Of a stretch of DNA of 51,432 nt, positions 6,853 to 15,307 are shown in pieces. Position 1 is the first letter of the stretch; every line of letters starts with the position of its first letter. Source of the stretch: Alphaproteobacteria bacterium (GTDB lineage: Bacteria > Pseudomonadota > Alphaproteobacteria > CAAHEQ01 > UBA3637); the NCBI GenBank assembly GCA_017533325.1, contig JAFXIF010000033.1:1-51432 (forward strand), written 5' to 3'. Both the position numbers and the translations under genes were made by a program. The notes below the pieces were generated by a model. It searched no databases. It worked only from the letters and a program-made list of their open reading frames with translations, and was not told the DNA's origin.

Positions 6853-7597
6853 GGTCGGAATAATCGGGTATGGAGTGATTGGTATGACCTTTGCCAAATG
6901 GCTTGAAGAGCATACCAAGTGTCAAATGGCTATTTCCGATCCGCCAAAAGGAATTAATGAGGACATTAGTGATTGTCATATTTATTTTATCGGTATCCAT
7001 ATCCCAACGGAGTTAGATGGAACTCAAGATTTAACTTTATTGCGCTCGATTATTGCAGGGTTACCTTCCGATAAACCGATATTTATCAGAACAACTCTTT
7101 TACCGGGGACGGCTGATAAATTGACGGCTGAATTTAATAAACCTGTTCACTTTATGCCGGAATTTTTAACGGAAAGAACGGCTTATCAAGATTTTTGCTC
7201 TCAAGATATTGTTATCACGGGATATCGTGAGTTACTGGATGAAATTTTCAAATCCAAAAAACGTTATTATATGAAAAATGTTGAAGCAGAAATTTGTAAA
7301 TATGCGCATAATGTTTTTGGGGCTTTGGCGGTCACATATTTTAACGGCGTTTATGAATTGTGCCAAAAAATGGGAGCCGAATATAATTTGGTCAGAGATG
7401 GCTTCTTGTTAAGCGGTTATTTAAGCCCGACACATACCCATGTTCCAGGACCGGATGGCAAATTTGGTTATGGTGGTAAATGTTTTCCAAAAGATGTGAA
7501 TGCTTTTGCGATTTTTAACCAAAACAATCATTTGGGGAATTTATTAAAAGTAACCATGGAAACAAATGATTTCTTTAGGGCTCAAGAAGTTAAATAA
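6830..7597 (+). CDS. Short UDP-glucose/GDP-mannose dehydrogenase-family protein
   Basis: The 255-residue protein has an N-terminal Rossmann motif (GIIGYGVIGMTFAKWL), TTLLPGTAD, and the central catalytic loop GYGGKCFPKD with Cys218, all typical of NAD-dependent UDP-sugar 6-dehydrogenases. Family members normally have 390-450 residues and a C-terminal UDP-sugar-binding domain; that domain is absent here, and the protein ends shortly after the central dimerisation helix. The reading frame ends cleanly at a stop followed by a terminator, so it looks like a stable short form. It probably serves glycan synthesis with the GT4 gene. Activity without the third domain is uncertain. Confidence 0.75.
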   Translation: MLTQEQIKVGIIGYGVIGMTFAKWLEEHTKCQMAISDPPKGINEDISDCHIYFIGIHIPTELDGTQDLTLLRSIIAGLPSDKPIFIRTTLLPGTADKLTAEFNKPVHFMPEFLTERTAYQDFCSQDIVITGYRELLDEIFKSKKRYYMKNVEAEICKYAHNVFGALAVTYFNGVYELCQKMGAEYNLVRDGFLLSGYLSPTHTHVPGPDGKFGYGGKCFPKDVNAFAIFNQNNHLGNLLKVTMETNDFFRAQEVK

Positions 7598-7604
7598 AAC
7601 AAAT

Positions 7605-7632
7605 CCTCTCGCATTGTCGGGAGGTTTTTTTT
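7605..7632 (+). terminator. Rho-independent terminator after the glycan operon
   Basis: CCTCTCG pairs with CGGGAGG (one G-U) around a CATTGT loop, followed by eight T. Confidence 0.85.
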
Positions 7633-7635
7633 ATC

Positions 7636-8715
7636 TTATTTTTCTTCTGTTAAAATTAAGATGCCGCCTTGAGGGGCAGTCAGCATTTTTTGTTTAACGA
7701 TTTTATTATTGTTAAGGTATAAGAACTCTTCATAAGCATTTGTTAAATTTAAAAATATTTCAAGAGAGTCTTTTTTATATTGCGCAAAATCTTTAATATG
7801 CAACAAAAGATTTTTTTCTTGGATTTTATCTAAAATTTCGCTAAATGACGGCTCTTTTTTTAAAAAGGAAAGCTCTAAAGACCATAAATTTAAAAATTTT
7901 GAATTAAAGAATTTTAATTTTGCTTTTGAATCAAATAAGGCAACGCCAAAGGGTAATTCTTTCAATAAATGTTTATAAGTTGTTTGTGCATCATTTAAAA
8001 GAGCTTGAAGTCCATCTTCAGTTGTTTTATCTTGCCCGTATTTTAACACTAAAGTCTCGGCAGGATCAAAATTTATTTTATTTTCGTTCCAATAATAATT
8101 GCTGAGATTATTTATATTTTGATTAAAAAAAGTATTTGTAAATTTTAAATTATTTTTTTTAATTTCAATAGGAAAGGGAAGTAAATTGAGGGCTGATAGG
8201 AAAACATTTATTTTATTTGAAAGCATTTTTGTTTCTTTTTGCTCCAGAAGAAGCCGTTGATATTCAAAAGAATGATTATTAAACCACACAACAAAAAGTT
8301 TTTTGTTTTGCTTTGAATAAATAACTCTTCCATTAAGGAAAAAATGCATTTTTGTTATCTCATCACTCAGCTCAACATCAAATGGTTTTTCTTTTTCTCT
8401 TAATTCAAAAAAGGCATTTAAAACAGGCTGATAATCAGAAGAGTTAATGTTTTTAATTAACTCTTGAAAAGTTGTTTTTTGATTTGAACTGTTTAAAAGA
8501 AGGCGTAGCTTATCGGAGCAATAGGAGATTATCCCCTCAGCAGATTGGTATTCAAAATAATATCCGTGAGGTGCGGTATAAAGAATATCTTTTATTAAAG
8601 CTAAATCGTTTTTTATTCTCGTTTCAGTTTTTTTTATTTTGATGAGATGGATACTTAAGAAGAGAATAAGGCCTGTTAAAATGAAAAAAATGAAAAAAAA
8701 GAAAATATTCATCAT
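7636..8715 (-). CDS. Membrane-anchored PAS sensor protein lacking a kinase domain
   Basis: The 359-residue protein has one N-terminal membrane helix (FFFFIFFILTGLILFLSIHL), a coiled linker and two PAS-like segments. The second (ELPFGVALFDSKAKLKFFNS, FLNLWSL, EILDKIQEK, PQGGILILTEEK) is typical of the PAS domain that directly precedes the HisKA domain in alphaproteobacterial hybrid and sensor kinases. The protein stops at the end of that PAS domain, where EDVTxR-HisKA-HATPase would follow. No kinase remnant lies between its stop and the terminator at 7605. It may regulate another kinase, or be a clean 3' truncation. ATG 8715 is preceded by AAAGGA. Confidence 0.6.
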   Translation of the reverse strand: MMNIFFFFIFFILTGLILFLSIHLIKIKKTETRIKNDLALIKDILYTAPHGYYFEYQSAEGIISYCSDKLRLLLNSSNQKTTFQELIKNINSSDYQPVLNAFFELREKEKPFDVELSDEITKMHFFLNGRVIYSKQNKKLFVVWFNNHSFEYQRLLLEQKETKMLSNKINVFLSALNLLPFPIEIKKNNLKFTNTFFNQNINNLSNYYWNENKINFDPAETLVLKYGQDKTTEDGLQALLNDAQTTYKHLLKELPFGVALFDSKAKLKFFNSKFLNLWSLELSFLKKEPSFSEILDKIQEKNLLLHIKDFAQYKKDSLEIFLNLTNAYEEFLYLNNNKIVKQKMLTAPQGGILILTEEK

Positions 8716-8928
8716 TCAAATCCTTTCATTATAAAAAAATTATATCGTTTTTTTTATTTCAAGGCAAGAAAAATGAATGAATGGAACGATTTTCTTTCCT
8801 TTAAATAAGAACCTTTTTTGACAAATAATGTTTTTTCTTGATTTTAGAAAAAGTCTTGTGATATATAAAGGTATTCTTTATGGATATTTTAAGCTATCTT
8901 GTTTATTTAAAAACAAAGGATATATAAT

Positions 8929-11900
8929 ATGTTTACGCAACTTTTAAAAAATAAGAATTTTTTACCTTTATTTGCATCAAGATTTTTATCTGCCGTCAAT
9001 GAAGGGTTTATTCGAATTGTATTTTTGTTTTTTGTGACCTATAATTTAACAAAATCAAATCCCACCTTTATAATTATGGCGGTTCTTTTATATGCCTTAT
9101 CCTTTTGTTTTGCAACGATTTATATCGGTCAGATTTCAGATCGCTTTTCAAAGGCGCGGGTGTTAAGGTTTGTGCGCCTTGCGGAAATCGGTATTATGAG
9201 TTTGGCTTTAACAAGTATCTTTTTAGACTCCAGATTATTGTTAACATTTATTTTGGTTTTTATGGGCATGGTGAATGCTTGTTTAAGGGTTCTTGACAGT
9301 GCGATGGTTATGGAATTAACAAAGCCTGTTAAATATAATCAAGCCAATATCTTAATGAAAGTCGGGATTGTTTTTGCCAGTGCCTTTGCTTGTTTGTTGT
9401 TGACATCTATTTTAAAATTTGATGTGGCTTATTTCGTTGTTTGTTTTACAGGCTTAATCGCTTCAATTATCAGTTATTTAATCACATTGAAATTACCGAT
9501 CAACCCGCCGGCCGATCCGCAGTCTTCCTTGTTTCAAAACCCCTATAAAGTTTTTGGATATGTGGCCGGGCAAATTAAACACCAATTTGACACATGGGCT
9601 TATTTAGTCGGGATTGCTTGGTTTTGGATGATGTCTTCCGTGATGTTTTTCTTTTCGCCCGAATATGGAAGAAGCATTTTAAATGCCCGTTGGTCCGTAA
9701 TGGTCTTTTTGTATGCGGCTGTTTTTACAATCGGTTATATTTTGGGCGCTTTTCTTTATGCAAAATTGTCAAAGAAAAACAATATGGGCGTGTATACAAG
9801 CCTTGTCGGTCTTTTAATGTCAATGTTCTTGCTTAACTTTATTTTTGCAAGCAAGTCTTTGATTGGTGTTGATCATTCGGCGTTAACAGTTGCCAAAATG
9901 CTTGCGGGCGGATTTAATTATTGGTGTATTTTAATTGACACCTTTGTTTTTGGTGGGTTATCAGCTTTTTATATCATTCCGTTTTATACGTTATTACAAC
10001 GCAAAACACCGGCGCATATTTCCGGCCGTATGTTTGCTTTTTCAGGTATGGTTAATGCCTTAGCCGTTGTGGTGATGTTTATGTTTATGTTATCACTGAA
10101 CGCTTTGTCATTTGATGTGCTTGATGTCTTGTTGATTGTGGCGCTGGCAAATGTTTTGGTTGCCATTTATATGGTTCGCTTGTTGCCGCATGCCTCTCGC
10201 AAAAATGTGTTTAAATTTATTCTCTCCTTTTTGTTTAAAGTTAAGGTTGAAGGATTGGAAAACCTCGAAAAAGCCGGAAAAAAAGCTTTGATTATTCCTA
10301 ATCACATGTCTTATTTAGATGTGTTATTGATTTCAGCTTTTGTTGACAGGAAAATAACTTTTTCCGTCAGCGATCAATTAATTGAAAAGCCGATTGTTAA
10401 ATTTATGACGAATTTAACGGATGTTCGCCCCTTAGATCCGCAAAGCCCGTATGCTGTTAAGTATATGGCTGAACGCTTGCAAGAAGAAAGACTTTGCATG
10501 ATTATGACGGAAGGCTTAATTGAAGGCGGAAATTCGCGGATGAAAATTTATGAAGCGCCGGCAATGATGGCTGTTAAAGGGGGCGCACCGATTGTTCCGG
10601 TTCGCATTGATGGGGCTTCTTATACGTTCTTTTCCAGAGTGCGTGGCAAACGAAATCATTTTAAGCTTTTCCCAACGATTAAGATTACAATCAAAGAACC
10701 GGTTTCTTTTGAGTTCCAAGAGGGCTTAACAACAAGGGAAATTCGCGAAAAATCAAGTGCAAAACTGCATAAGATTTTATCCTTAATGTCATTTGAAAAC
10801 TTTGAAAAAGATTTGCCGATTTTTGAAGCGATTGCCAATGCCATGAAAATGGCCGGCCGTTTGAAACCTGTTTTGGAAGATACGGCCAGAAAACCGGTTA
10901 AATTTATGGGTGTTTTCTTAAAATCATTTGTTTTGGGGCGTTTGTTAAACAAAGCCTTGCCGGATGATAAATATGTCGGGTTAATGATACCGACTTCAAA
11001 TGCTTGCGCGTTAAGCTTTTTAGGGTTACATGCTTTTGGCAAAGTGCCGGCAATGATTAACTTTACATCCGGTCCGAAACAAGTGATTTCAACGTGCCAA
11101 ACTGTCGGCCTTAAACATATTGTAACGGCTAAAAAAGTTGTTTTAATGGCGAAACTTGAAGGGCTTATTTCAAAAGTTGAAGAAGCGGGCATCAAAGTTG
11201 TTTATTTGGAAGATTTGAAAGAAACGCTTACTTTTAAAGATAAAATGTTTGGTGTTTTTGGCGCCTTATTCCCGCATAAAGCATACAAAAAAAGCGTTCC
11301 TTCTCCGGTTAAATCAACAGATCCTGCCGTTATTTTGTTTACCTCCGGATCTGAAGGCATGCCAAAAGCCGTTTTCTTATCTCATACAAATATGATTGCA
11401 AACGGATATCAGGTTTTGGCCTCTTTTGATATTTATTCGACAGATGTGTTTTTAAACTGTTTACCTTTATTCCACTCGTTTGGTTTAGGGGCCGGAACGA
11501 TTTTACCGCTTATTGCCGGTGTTAAAACAGTTCTTTATCCGACTCCGTTGCATTATCGGATTATTCCGGAAATTTGCGCTTCTACAAAAGCAACGGTTTT
11601 CTTTGGAACGGATACCTTCCTTGCCGGATATGCAAAATGCGCAAATCCTTATGATTTCAACAGCTTGCGCATTGTTGCCGCTGGCGCTGAAAAGGTCAAA
11701 GACGAAACAAGAAAAATTTGGGCCGAAAAATTTGGTGTGCGTATTTTGGAAGGTTATGGGGCAACAGAGTGTTCTCCGTTTATTTCAGTTAACACCTTTT
11801 TGCATCAAAAGAAAGACTCTGTCGGCTTGCTTTTGCCGGGGATTGAATATAAATTAAAACCGGTTGAGGGCATCAAAGAAGGGCAAGAACTTTGGGTGAA

Positions 11901-12348
11901 AGGTCCGAATATCATGTTGGGTTATATGCGCCATACAGCGCCGTTAACAATGGAACCGCCAGAATCCGGTTGGTATGATACGGGAGATATTGTCAGTGTT
12001 GATGAACATGGGTTTGTTTCCATTAAGGGAAGATGTAAACGATTTGCCAAAATCGGCGGAGAAATGGTTTCATTACTTTCAGTTGAAATGGTAATTGAAA
12101 AACAATGGCCTGGGTTTATTTCAGGTGCCGTTAATATACCGGATCCGAAAAAAGGTGAAAAAATTGTGTTGATTACAACTTGTAAATCCATCACAAAAGA
12201 AGGTTTAATTGAAGCTTTCAAAGCCGCCGGTGTTACAGAACTTGGTTTACCGTCTCAAATTATTACCACCGATCAACCGCCACTTTTGGGCACAGGTAAA
12301 TTTGACTATGTTAAAGCCAAGGAAATGGCTCTTGAAAATGGAAAATAA
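8929..12348 (+). CDS. aas: LplT-Aas fusion: MFS transporter, acyltransferase and acyl-ACP synthetase
   Basis: The 1139-residue protein joins three domains. Residues 1-415 form an MFS transporter of about 12 helices resembling the lysophospholipid flippase LplT. Residues 425-620 form a PlsC-type acyltransferase with the NHxxxxD motif (His459, Asp464) and an EGLIEGG loop in place of EGTRS. Residues 650-1139 form an AMP-forming acyl-ACP synthetase with TSGSEGMPK at 805-813 and GYGATE near 942. Together they should import lysophospholipid from the outer leaflet and re-acylate it with an acyl-ACP. In E. coli these are the two proteins LplT and Aas. gpsA follows 33 bp downstream. Confidence 0.9.
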   Translation: MFTQLLKNKNFLPLFASRFLSAVNEGFIRIVFLFFVTYNLTKSNPTFIIMAVLLYALSFCFATIYIGQISDRFSKARVLRFVRLAEIGIMSLALTSIFLDSRLLLTFILVFMGMVNACLRVLDSAMVMELTKPVKYNQANILMKVGIVFASAFACLLLTSILKFDVAYFVVCFTGLIASIISYLITLKLPINPPADPQSSLFQNPYKVFGYVAGQIKHQFDTWAYLVGIAWFWMMSSVMFFFSPEYGRSILNARWSVMVFLYAAVFTIGYILGAFLYAKLSKKNNMGVYTSLVGLLMSMFLLNFIFASKSLIGVDHSALTVAKMLAGGFNYWCILIDTFVFGGLSAFYIIPFYTLLQRKTPAHISGRMFAFSGMVNALAVVVMFMFMLSLNALSFDVLDVLLIVALANVLVAIYMVRLLPHASRKNVFKFILSFLFKVKVEGLENLEKAGKKALIIPNHMSYLDVLLISAFVDRKITFSVSDQLIEKPIVKFMTNLTDVRPLDPQSPYAVKYMAERLQEERLCMIMTEGLIEGGNSRMKIYEAPAMMAVKGGAPIVPVRIDGASYTFFSRVRGKRNHFKLFPTIKITIKEPVSFEFQEGLTTREIREKSSAKLHKILSLMSFENFEKDLPIFEAIANAMKMAGRLKPVLEDTARKPVKFMGVFLKSFVLGRLLNKALPDDKYVGLMIPTSNACALSFLGLHAFGKVPAMINFTSGPKQVISTCQTVGLKHIVTAKKVVLMAKLEGLISKVEEAGIKVVYLEDLKETLTFKDKMFGVFGALFPHKAYKKSVPSPVKSTDPAVILFTSGSEGMPKAVFLSHTNMIANGYQVLASFDIYSTDVFLNCLPLFHSFGLGAGTILPLIAGVKTVLYPTPLHYRIIPEICASTKATVFFGTDTFLAGYAKCANPYDFNSLRIVAAGAEKVKDETRKIWAEKFGVRILEGYGATECSPFISVNTFLHQKKDSVGLLLPGIEYKLKPVEGIKEGQELWVKGPNIMLGYMRHTAPLTMEPPESGWYDTGDIVSVDEHGFVSIKGRCKRFAKIGGEMVSLLSVEMVIEKQWPGFISGAVNIPDPKKGEKIVLITTCKSITKEGLIEAFKAAGVTELGLPSQIITTDQPPLLGTGKFDYVKAKEMALENGK

Positions 12349-12381
12349 AACTCTTGTTTAAAACAAGAAAGGAATAAAAAA

Positions 12382-13377
12382 ATGAAAAAAATTGCAGTTA
12401 TTGGAGCAGGGGCATGGGGAACGGCATTGGCTATTACGGCGCATAATGCCAAAAACCAAGTTTCTTTATGGGCTTATGAAGAAGAGACCGTTAAAGAAAT
12501 CAATGAATCGCATCGAACAATTTATTTGCCTTCAGCGCATTTGCCGGACACTTTAAAGGCAACGAGCGATATGAAAGAAGCGTTAAGTGATGCTGATTTT
12601 GTTTTGTTTGCAACGCCGGCTCAATTCAATCGCTCTGTTTTTTCTCAAATGCTTCCTTATTTAAAGGATGAAACACCTGTTGTGCTTTGCGCAAAGGGAA
12701 TTGAATTGAAAACAGGGTTATTGCTCAGTGAAGTTGTTCATGAAATTAATCCGAATCAAACATTGGCCGTTCTTTCAGGGCCTGGATTTGCCGTTGAATT
12801 GGCGCGTCAATGCCCAACAGCGGTTACAATTGCTTCAAAAGATATTGCTTTGGCAAAAGAGCTTTGCTCTGTTTTGAAAACGGATTATTTCAGACCTTAT
12901 TCCTCTTGCGATATGATAACGCCACAAGTTTGCGGGGCTCTTAAAAATGTGATGGCTATTGCTTCAGGAATTTCTGATGGTTGTCAATTTGGCGATAACG
13001 CCAGAGCCGCCTTAATTACCAGAGGGTTGGCGGAAATGGCTCGTTTTGCCGTTATGCTTGGGGGGCAACGCGAATCTGTTGCCGGTTTAAGCGGTGTTGG
13101 CGATTTGATGCTGACGGCGAACTCTCATCAATCCAGAAATTATTCTTGCGGTTTTGAAATCGGGCAAGCGGGCTGGGCAAAACCTGTTCTTGAAAAGTCA
13201 ACGAAAACGGTGGAAGGTGTTGCAACGGCAGAATCTGTTTTAAAACGCGCAGGGGATTTGAAAATTGAAATGCCGATTTGTCAGGTTGTTGAGGAAATTA
13301 TTTATCATGAAAAACCAATCAAAGAGGCGCTTCTTGATTTATTAAACCGTCCTTTAAAAACGGAACAGGAGTTTTAG
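12382..13377 (+). CDS. gpsA: Glycerol-3-phosphate dehydrogenase [NAD(P)+]
   Basis: This 331-residue cytosolic enzyme reduces dihydroxyacetone phosphate to sn-glycerol 3-phosphate, the backbone of phospholipids. It shows the N-terminal dinucleotide fold GAGAWGTAL, the catalytic region (CGALKNVMAIASGISDG), NARAALITRGLAEM, and GLSGVGDLMLT with the end of the signature before the C-terminal helix bundle. Length matches the family. It is preceded by AAGAAAGGA and abuts uppS: the TAG stop is followed at once by the uppS ATG. Sitting behind the Aas fusion, it forms a phospholipid and isoprenoid-lipid unit. Confidence 0.95.
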   Translation: MKKIAVIGAGAWGTALAITAHNAKNQVSLWAYEEETVKEINESHRTIYLPSAHLPDTLKATSDMKEALSDADFVLFATPAQFNRSVFSQMLPYLKDETPVVLCAKGIELKTGLLLSEVVHEINPNQTLAVLSGPGFAVELARQCPTAVTIASKDIALAKELCSVLKTDYFRPYSSCDMITPQVCGALKNVMAIASGISDGCQFGDNARAALITRGLAEMARFAVMLGGQRESVAGLSGVGDLMLTANSHQSRNYSCGFEIGQAGWAKPVLEKSTKTVEGVATAESVLKRAGDLKIEMPICQVVEEIIYHEKPIKEALLDLLNRPLKTEQEF

Positions 13378-14079
13378 ATGGCTCTTCCTACGCATGTTGG
13401 AATTATTATGGATGGAAATGGCAGGTGGGCTCAAAAAAGAGGGTTACCGCGAACAGCCGGACATAAAAAAGGAGCGGAAACTTTAAAAAAAGTTTTGAAA
13501 TATGCCCGTGAAAAAGGAATTAAAGTGGTGACTCTTTATGCCTTTTCATCTGAAAATTGGTCCAGACCGAAAGAAGAAGTTGATACCTTGATGAATTTAT
13601 TTCGCGAATATCTTAAAAATGATGTGAACGAATTGATTAAAGAGGGTGTGCGCATTTCATTTATAGGGCAAAGAGAGCGCTTTGATGCTGATTTAATTGA
13701 ACAAATGAATCACATTGAGGAAAAAACAAAAGAATTAACAAATTTTCATGTTGTTCTTGCGTTAAGCTATGGGGCGCGTGATGATATTTTAACGGCGGTT
13801 CAAAAATTGGCTCAAAAGGTTAAAGAAGGAGCTTTAGCGCCAAATGAAATTGACATGAGGCAAATTTCTTCTCATCTTTCAACTGCTCATATTCCGGACC
13901 CTGATTTAATTATCAGAACCAGCGGAGAACAAAGAATAAGTAATTTCTTGCTTTGGGAGCTTGCTTATTCCGAATTTTATTTTACGCCTGTTTTATGGCC
14001 GGATTTTAATGAAAAAGAGTTTGAAAAAGCCATAGAGGATTTTGAACTTCGGCATCGAAGATTTGGGAATGTGGTTTAA
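13378..14079 (+). CDS. uppS: Isoprenyl transferase (undecaprenyl diphosphate synthase)
   Basis: The 233-residue cis-prenyltransferase condenses farnesyl diphosphate with eight isopentenyl units to make the lipid carrier for peptidoglycan and O-antigen. Motifs in order: IIMDGNGRWAQKRG (catalytic Asp12), GHKKGAETL, YAFSSENWSRP, and DLIIRTSGEQRISNFLLWE near the end. Its ATG follows the gpsA stop without a gap; the ribosome site (ACAGGAG) is inside gpsA, which implies coupled translation. In many relatives cdsA, dxr and bamA follow; here a terminator and converging DUF805 genes follow instead. Confidence 0.95.
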   Translation: MALPTHVGIIMDGNGRWAQKRGLPRTAGHKKGAETLKKVLKYAREKGIKVVTLYAFSSENWSRPKEEVDTLMNLFREYLKNDVNELIKEGVRISFIGQRERFDADLIEQMNHIEEKTKELTNFHVVLALSYGARDDILTAVQKLAQKVKEGALAPNEIDMRQISSHLSTAHIPDPDLIIRTSGEQRISNFLLWELAYSEFYFTPVLWPDFNEKEFEKAIEDFELRHRRFGNVV

Positions 14080-14115
14080 AAAAAAGAGCTATTTTTTATA
14101 GCTCTTTTTTTTATT
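14079..14115. terminator. Bidirectional terminator between uppS and a DUF805 gene
   Basis: AAAAAAGAGCTAT and ATAGCTCTTTTTT form a long stem with T runs on both strands, placed between convergent genes. Confidence 0.85.
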
Positions 14116-14123
14116 CTTAGGTA

Positions 14124-15239
14124 TTAATCTTTTAATTTTAAAAGATTTTTTGTTCCCATAGGGCTTTTTTTCTCTATGGTTTCAGTATTTGAAACAGGCG
14201 CATTTTCATCCGGTAAAGAATTAATGAATTTTTCCATTTTTAAAATTTCAGCTTCAAATTCTTCATCAGAAAGTGTTTGAACCGGTTCCTCTATTGCGGT
14301 TGGGTTATAAATATTTAAGGATTGGGATGCCGGATTTGAAAGCATTTGAGGATATTTGATAAGTGTGAAAAATAATCCAAGACCGGTATATAAAATAACA
14401 TTCAAAACAAAGACAAGTATGGAAAGCCAAATAATCCTTGTTTTTGTTTGGGGTTTTTCGCCATATTTATTTTCCCCTTTTGTGCCGGGGCGGAATAAAT
14501 ACATTAATGTCCAAATAAAAGCAGTCATCCATAAAACACATACGATCGCAAATCCGCTTGAGAAGATAATTGGATTTTCCGTTGTACTCATTATAAATAA
14601 GGCAATAGGACCAATGACTATAAAACAAAGATAAGGCATGAAGGCGAAAAGACCTGATTTTGAAAAGTCATGAAATCGGCGAATAAGCAAGGTAATTGTA
14701 GCCGGAAGGGTCATAATTGCAAACACGGAAGAAAGAATAATCAAAATACGGCCTGTTAAAGTTTGTTCAGCAAAAAAATTGGGGCTGAAAAAGAAATCTA
14801 TTACCATGGCAATAATATTTAAAGCCAGAATAACAAAACTGTTAACAATCGGGAATAAGAATACTTCCGTTCGATTGGCGCGTCCTTTTGTTGAAAATAT
14901 TTTTTTCCATGTTGAAAAATAAAGGCTGAAAAACCCTTTCTTTTCGATTGAAACCGGTTCTTCTTTTATGGCCGGTTGGGTGGAAATTTCTTCTTGCACC
15001 GGTTGAGCGGTTTCGATTGTTTTTTCTGTTTCAATCGGGGTAACTGTTACAAGCTTTTCTTGGTTATTTGTTACCTTTTTTGCCAAAGTTTTGGGTGCAG
15101 TTCTTTTTTTTGAAGCTGTTTTTGCTGTTACCGGTTTCTTTTTTTTAGAAACGGCTTTCCCCTTTGTTATTTCCTTTTTTGTAGTGGTTTTTGTTTTTTT
15201 TAATTCTTCTTTTTTTGTTTGTTTTTTTTGCTCGCTCAT
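14124..15239 (-). CDS. DUF805 membrane protein with Lys/Thr-rich N-terminal extension
   Basis: The 371-residue protein has a basic, low-complexity N-terminus (residues 1-55, many KK, KT and AKK steps, no hydrophobic segment). An acidic linker and the DUF805 domain follow, starting at FFSLYFSTWKKIFSTKGRANR, with about four membrane helices, the family motif RRFHDFSKSGLF and the end motif GENKYG. The soluble C-terminal tail is acidic (DEEFEAEILKMEKFI). DUF805 proteins are small inner-membrane proteins without an assigned function; the long basic extension is unusual and recalls DNA- or polyanion-binding tails. It is one of three DUF805 genes around two LRR genes here. Confidence 0.8.
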   Translation of the reverse strand: MSEQKKQTKKEELKKTKTTTKKEITKGKAVSKKKKPVTAKTASKKRTAPKTLAKKVTNNQEKLVTVTPIETEKTIETAQPVQEEISTQPAIKEEPVSIEKKGFFSLYFSTWKKIFSTKGRANRTEVFLFPIVNSFVILALNIIAMVIDFFFSPNFFAEQTLTGRILIILSSVFAIMTLPATITLLIRRFHDFSKSGLFAFMPYLCFIVIGPIALFIMSTTENPIIFSSGFAIVCVLWMTAFIWTLMYLFRPGTKGENKYGEKPQTKTRIIWLSILVFVLNVILYTGLGLFFTLIKYPQMLSNPASQSLNIYNPTAIEEPVQTLSDEEFEAEILKMEKFINSLPDENAPVSNTETIEKKSPMGTKNLLKLKD

Positions 15240-15307
15240 ATTTCCCTCTATTGAATAAAGTTATCCGGTTCAAGGATAATAAATAATCAAAAAAAAATCA
15301 AGACACT

